Assembly: GCF_000165425.1 (NCBI RefSeq)
Contig: NW_001798976.1
Span: 64,590 to 128,589, forward strand
Source of the DNA: Paramecium tetraurelia
Lineage: Eukaryota; Ciliophora; Oligohymenophorea; Peniculida; Parameciidae
Length of the DNA: 64,000 nucleotides
Direction of reading: 5' to 3'
The notes under the pieces are model-generated. The model was not told where the DNA came from. It did no database searches and worked only from the letters and a program-made list of their open reading frames with translations. Each line of letters opens with the position of its first letter. The stretch's first letter is position 1. The position numbers and the translations under genes were made by a program. Positions 59,576-64,000 of this stretch are shown piece by piece.

Positions 59576-60243
59576 CACTTATTTTTAAATATATTCGCTG
59601 TCATTCCCAATATAATTTATTGTATATATACTTTGTTTTATATTCAATATTGATAGAAATTATTATAAAATTCATTCTTTTATTATTATACTCTTGAATT
59701 CTTAATCTTTAGTAGAATATTTTTACATAAAAAAAATACATCTATATATTGAGGGGGCATCAAAATAGAACCATAACTCCTAAAGCTAATAATTATATAG
59801 ACCATGATAAGTAAAAATATACAAATTAGATTCATTTGATAGCTACATATGGTTTGATTCCTAAAATTTAATAAAATGAATTTATAAATCCCTCGATTTA
59901 AATTTATAGGTATTAGTATAAAAAGAATGTATTCTATATATATAAAAATAGAACTAAAATTAATTTTCATGCATATTTTAAATTCAGGATGTAAACATTG
60001 GAGCAATTATTTGATTAAAATTAATTAAATATATATAATTTAAGGTTTAGTTATCAGTTATAATTTTGACATATTCTATTGATTAGCCATATTATTCTTT
60101 CATATTTCCCAGAATTAGAGTAAAATGCATTTGTATCTAATTTAAAATCATATTACAATATCTATGCTATATGTTTATGTTATTTCCACAATTTAAATCC
60201 TTATTTCAAAAGATTAGATTTATTTTTTGAGAGAATAAAAAAA
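59576..60243. other. AT-rich intergenic gap, no supported gene
   Basis: About 670 bp between the R-SNARE 3' end and the tRNA. A 106-codon standard-code frame on the minus strand (59686-60006) is Ile/Phe/Leu-rich without start context or splice support, and I do not call it. Confidence 0.45.
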
Positions 60244-60317
60244 TGGTCTCGGAGGGGATCGAACCCTCGACCGTCAGCTTATTAGACTGACGCTCTAACC
60301 AACTGAGCTACGAGACC
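60244..60317 (-). tRNA. tRNA-Ile (anticodon AAT)
   Basis: The minus strand folds as a full cloverleaf: acceptor arm GGTCTCG with CGAGACC plus discriminator A, D arm GCTC-AGTTGGTTA-GAGC, anticodon arm TCAGT/GCTGA with loop CTAATAA, and T arm GAGGG-TTCGATC-CCCTC. The central loop triplet AAT (read as IAU after editing) decodes ATT/ATC isoleucine. There is no intron, and B-box GGTTCGATCCC and A-box-like TAGCTCAGTTGG internal promoters are intact. CCA is not encoded, as expected in eukaryotes. Confidence 0.96.
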
Positions 60318-60540
60318 TGTCTTAATTATACTTTTAGATTTTTGAATTTAAGCTAGTAAGATTAAAGATCTAATCAGTGCAAACGATAAAATCCAATTAA
60401 ATAGCCTAATTATTTTTAATATTAATAGAGATTAAAACATTTAAATGATAGAACAATAAATCATGATTCATTAATTATTTAATTATTTATGAAATTCCTC
60501 TCTATCAAAAATATATTTGAATTTAAAGACAATCATATAG

Positions 60541-63360
60541 ATGGAGTCAGAAACAATCTATTCAAAAATATAAGTAATCAGAATTTAGATTTAAGATTAA
60601 CTTTAGGGCTTGGGATTACCGGATGTTTGTATTGTAACTAAATAGTAGCCAACTCATGTGATGAAATCCACTTTTGAGACCTAATCCTCGTTTCATTTTA
60701 TTTAAGGGTTGTGTCCTCAATCGTAGGCTGATGTTTTTGCATACCTTCAAACGATTTTACAAAATTTAGAAAAATCAGAGCATTAAGGCTTGTTCTCTAA
60801 AAATTAGACTATTTCAAAAGTAAAATAGTTCCTCTAGATAGTTAACTTATATTTGTTACGATATTTTTTCCAAGACTTTCTTGGTGTGCGAGATTTAAGT
60901 GTTTCTGGAAGGGCAACATAAATCAAAAACATTCGGAGTATAAGAGAATCAGCAATACATATTACCGACTAGGTAGCATTGGCAAGGAGTTTATATAAGT
61001 AGTATATTAAGAGCAATTGATGAAGAATTTAAGCTAGCAAGCGTTGGTAGATTCTTTAATAATATAAACTTAAAAAACAATATAAAGTTGTCTGAAGTAA
61101 TACAGATGCTTTTAGAATTAATAACAACTAATGTAAGCCTTTTTTAAGACCTTGACAAAATTAGCTCAATAAAAGATTTTCCTGAACTTAAAGATGTTTT
61201 GTATTATTTATGTTGGCCTTTGGAAATTTTAGTTTCGTATTTAGAGAAATCTAATTAACTATAAATATTAATAATAGAATTAGATAACATAGAAGATAGC
61301 ATAGTATTTTATTTGATTAAAAGCATTTTGTTCTATAAAATGAAGTAACTATGATATTTAAATTAGAAATTACGAAAAATCTCTATAATGCTTGGTACAT
61401 ATATCTTGTATCTGTTCACAATTTAATCTTGTTAAATACATATTTGGAAAGGTCCTCATTAAACTTGGTAGGCATAAATAAGCTTTCTTGATGCTAAAAG
61501 ACACTTTAGTGAGCTCCTATGAGAATTAAATAGTTTGGATTACTTTGGTATGTATATCATCCTATTTTAGGCTTCAATATTTAGAAAGAAAAAAAATTAT
61601 CAAGTATGTCTGAGCCTATTAAACAAAGCAGCAGAATTCTAGGTAAAAAGAACAAGAAAAAGTTTTTGGCGAGAAATTCACATATAGAATTATCGAGTAT
61701 TGACTCAAGACTCTTCAATCGTTAATCTTACTGATTTAGATAAAGTCTATACTGTAATCAATCCTATTCAAGTAAATAAAATTGAAAGTTTCTCTTAATT
61801 GAGTAATCATCCAGTACTTGAATAGCTACTATTGAGACAGAGAACTTTAGATAAAAAAGAATTAAAAGTATTGAATTATTATATTAAAAGAGTTGGCTTC
61901 TTTAAGCTCAAAAATCGCTAAATAATCAGACCTAAAAAATTGACAAGTCAACAATTGAATTCATTTCATCAAATCAACTGCTTGAAAACAAATAAGCACT
62001 ATCATTATTTCAAAAAGAAATAATTAGGCTTTCAAATTAGGTGGGACAAAAATAATTGCAAAAATACTTATAACTATATTTCTATAGTCCACCTCATAGT
62101 TCTTATTCTTTTTTTGATACTAAAATAGATAATAATTGTTTCCAAATAAAGTTAAAAAACAAGAATTTAAATAATTTGTAAAAAGTAATATTTTATTAAT
62201 ATCATAATAGAGAGATCCTGCTAACTACACTACAATTTCTTTAGGAGATATTGATTCGGATGAGGAAACGGAACCTGTATTTTTAAAGTAAAACTTAAAC
62301 AAAACTTTTGACTTTACGAATGCTTGTTCTCAATCTACCTTGTAATCTCCAAATTCAAAAAAGAAGCAATCAAATACTAAAATTTCACAACAATTATTGC
62401 AAAAATCAGTTAGCAAAACATATTAGGTAATTCAAGAGAATGCTTTCGAGAGTGTTGAATCCGAAAGAGATTGTGCAAAACAATATAAAGAATTTGGTAT
62501 TGGAATTTTTTAAAAAAAGAAAACAATGGAAACATTAAGTGAACAAAGTTTAACAAAAGATGTTAAAGTTAAAATGTTTGGATTGATTGATCATTTGGGT
62601 CAAAATATTCCTTAGGATAAACAAAATGAAATGTGTGATTAAATTAAAAGGAAAAAGGATACTTTACATACTGCACTTTTAGAATTTATAGATTAAATTT
62701 CGGTGACTTAAAACATTCTCGATGATTTATTTTACAACAGCAACCAAAAAACAAAGACTTTCTAAACATCTATACAATCATCTTTCAATTGTTCTGAAAA
62801 GCAAACTCCAAAACCAAAAATACCATAGATCTTTAAATCCTAATTAAAAGAATCTGTGATGAAAAAAAATTATCTGAAAAAAAAAATAGATATTAAAGAT
62901 ATTTATAATTTGTATGGATTATAGCTTTAAGATAATGATGAATGGTCAACCTATTTTTAATTTACTAAGCAAGAATCAATATTTCTTTATAAGTGTAGCA
63001 AGATAGCTATGAGACTCAAATAATAGGAATTAGCATAAAAACTTCTTGAAAAAATAAATGCCCGTGTTATTTCTGTTTAAATTTCGTATTCATTATTACA
63101 AATCTATAAGGATGATCATTCATAATTAATTTAATTGTAAGTACTTTATATATTTTAGAATCTAAAAAATAATGGTTGATTTCATAGAGTGTGGAATCTC
63201 AAAAATAGAATCAATGCCTTTATGGATTGAAATTCATTTGATTCGATTAATCAAATTAAAAGGATCTAATTATGTTTTGGGATTACTAGGATAATTAGAA
63301 AATGAAGATGCATTTTAATTGATGAAAAAGATTGTTCTATAAACTGAAAACCTTCTTTGA
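60541..63360 (+). CDS. Large TPR-like helical protein
   Basis: An 892-residue protein. Helical pairs with a TPR rhythm run through the first half (VKQFLQIVNLYLLRYF; FYLIKSILFYKMKNYEKSLQCLVHI; VKYIFGKVLIKLGRHKQAFLMLKDTL; NYQVCLSLLNKAAEF; SIELLYQKSWLLQAQ). A disordered Ser/Lys/Gln-rich segment sits mid-protein (about residues 480-580), and a helical C-terminal domain follows (LYKCSKIAMRLKQQELAQKLLEKINA; WIEIHLIRLIKLKGSNYVLGLLGQL). Introns: 60989-61013 (ends GAG), 61345-61366, 61548-61570, 61803-61825, 62185-62210, 63137-63158; frame exact. A further 33-nt segment (60574-60606) has GT...AG ends and stays open in frame, so it may be retained or spliced. The plan resembles ChAPs/exomer or other TPR cargo adaptors only vaguely; I do not assign a family. 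Confidence 0.72.
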
Positions 63361-63574
63361 AAAAAATTTGTTGATTATTATTATTTTGTGTGTGTATTGT
63401 TATATTTAAATTACCATATTTTATTACAACAGCTAATTCAGATTATTTTTAGTTTTGTTAAATAACTTGTTTGATCTTATTAAAATATAAAGTTTTTATA
63501 CCAAATAATTACTAAGAATCAATCAATAATTTAAACATAATACTATAAGAAACGTATTAATTTAAGATATACAA

Positions 63575-64000
63575 TCAAACAATTGTTTATTGAACAGAAT
63601 TTCTAGCCTAAAATCTAGACTTGTTGAAATTTAATTGAGCATATTCTTGAGTCTCACTTTTTTTTAATTTTGAGCTTTTTCGTATTGTTTGATTGGTTGG
63701 AATTTGAGAATCCTTTTTCAATACTTTGAAATTGGGAATAGCACTAATGTGAGGAGATTCATGGTCTACTTACAATTCATCTGGATACTTTTCAATTTCA
63801 TTGATTTCTTTTTAAAGAGGCTTATTGCTTCTCTCTCCAGGTGTGGGACCTTATATTGACTTTTTTTTAGCTAATTATTATTCATCATTGTGAGTAATGT
63901 CACTTTAAAAATAAGGATGAGATAGAGCTGTTTCTGCACTAATTCTTTTTTCTGGATCAATTTCAAGCAGATTTTTCAAAAGATCTATTTCTTCTGGAGT
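63575..64000 (-). CDS. Protein kinase, C-terminal part (runs off the right edge)
   Basis: The frame enters from the right edge as TPEEIDLLKNLLEIDPEKRISAETALSHPYF, which is the last helix pair (subdomain XI, with the RIS/RIT arginine) of a Ser/Thr kinase domain. About 110 residues of Ser/Lys/Asn/Gln-rich tail follow to TGA 63575-63577, with 142 codons in total and no intron. The LL-x-DP-x-KRISA-x-x-AL-x-HP-x-F form is common in CMGC and CAMK kinases; the group cannot be settled without the upstream lobe. The tail has Lys/Ser clusters and no membrane or zinc motif. Confidence 0.85.

Noticed and set aside
59686-60006. 106-codon minus-strand hydrophobic frame
   Set aside because: Low complexity in an AT-rich gap, no splice support or family; chance frames of this length are expected.

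Overview
The window is nuclear (macronuclear-type) DNA of a ciliate, most probably Paramecium or a close relative. Three things show this. TAA and TAG read through as glutamine in every gene with a recognisable product, leaving TGA as the only stop. Introns are very small (20-31 nt, GT...AG, usually ending TAG). Genes are packed on both strands with gaps often of 20-100 bp in AT-rich DNA. Because TGA alone stops translation, long open frames occur by chance, so I called genes from conserved protein similarity plus a gene model in which (length minus introns) is a multiple of three. Standard-code ORFs are mostly shadows or fragments. All coordinates, splice sites and frames were worked out by eye.

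1-13 kb: the 5' part of a diverged MSI1/RBBP4-like WD40 gene, transaldolase, two Gln-rich orphans, a Ser/Thr kinase, mitochondrial EF-Tu and ATP synthase gamma (head to head), an Abitram-like protein, a MORN-repeat protein and a zinc-finger/SPRY-like protein. 13-26 kb: a complete RBBP4/MSI1 gene, kinesin-2-like motor, PP2C phosphatase, three coiled-coil proteins and a RING-like/SPRY protein. 25-31 kb: phosphoglycerate kinase, a LAMTOR5-like Ragulator subunit, a frame-broken gene remnant, then a tight same-strand run of a C2-like protein, PTEN-like phosphatase and an AGC kinase. 31-42 kb: an orphan, a tubulin-tyrosine-ligase-like enzyme, a SAPS-domain (PP6 regulatory) protein, an OTU-like/RING-like protein, a GOS28-type Golgi SNARE and a small basic orphan.

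42.5-50.5 kb holds one very large secreted/membrane gene: signal peptide, Cys-rich region, long Asn/Ser/Thr-rich beta-helix-like region, second Cys-rich region, membrane helices and a charged tail. 51-64 kb: a RhoGAP, a coiled-coil kinase, an LRR protein, a small membrane protein, an AGC kinase with DLG in place of DFG, a longin R-SNARE, tRNA-Ile(AAT), a large TPR-like protein and the 3' end of a kinase.

The genes do not form a pathway as a whole. Local groupings are mitochondrial (EF-Tu with ATP synthase gamma), phosphoinositide/TOR-like signalling (LAMTOR5-like, C2, PTEN, AGC kinase), cilia and cytoskeleton (kinesin, TTLL, MORN, RhoGAP) and membrane traffic (two SNAREs). I found no bacterial operon, CRISPR array, prophage or mobile element. 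The points most worth checking are an EF-Tu one-base frameshift and Ala/Pro/Lys tail, an apparent GT...TG intron, the giant surface protein, the OTU-like/RING-like fusion, the remnant at 27 kb and divergent start codons only 25-37 bp apart.
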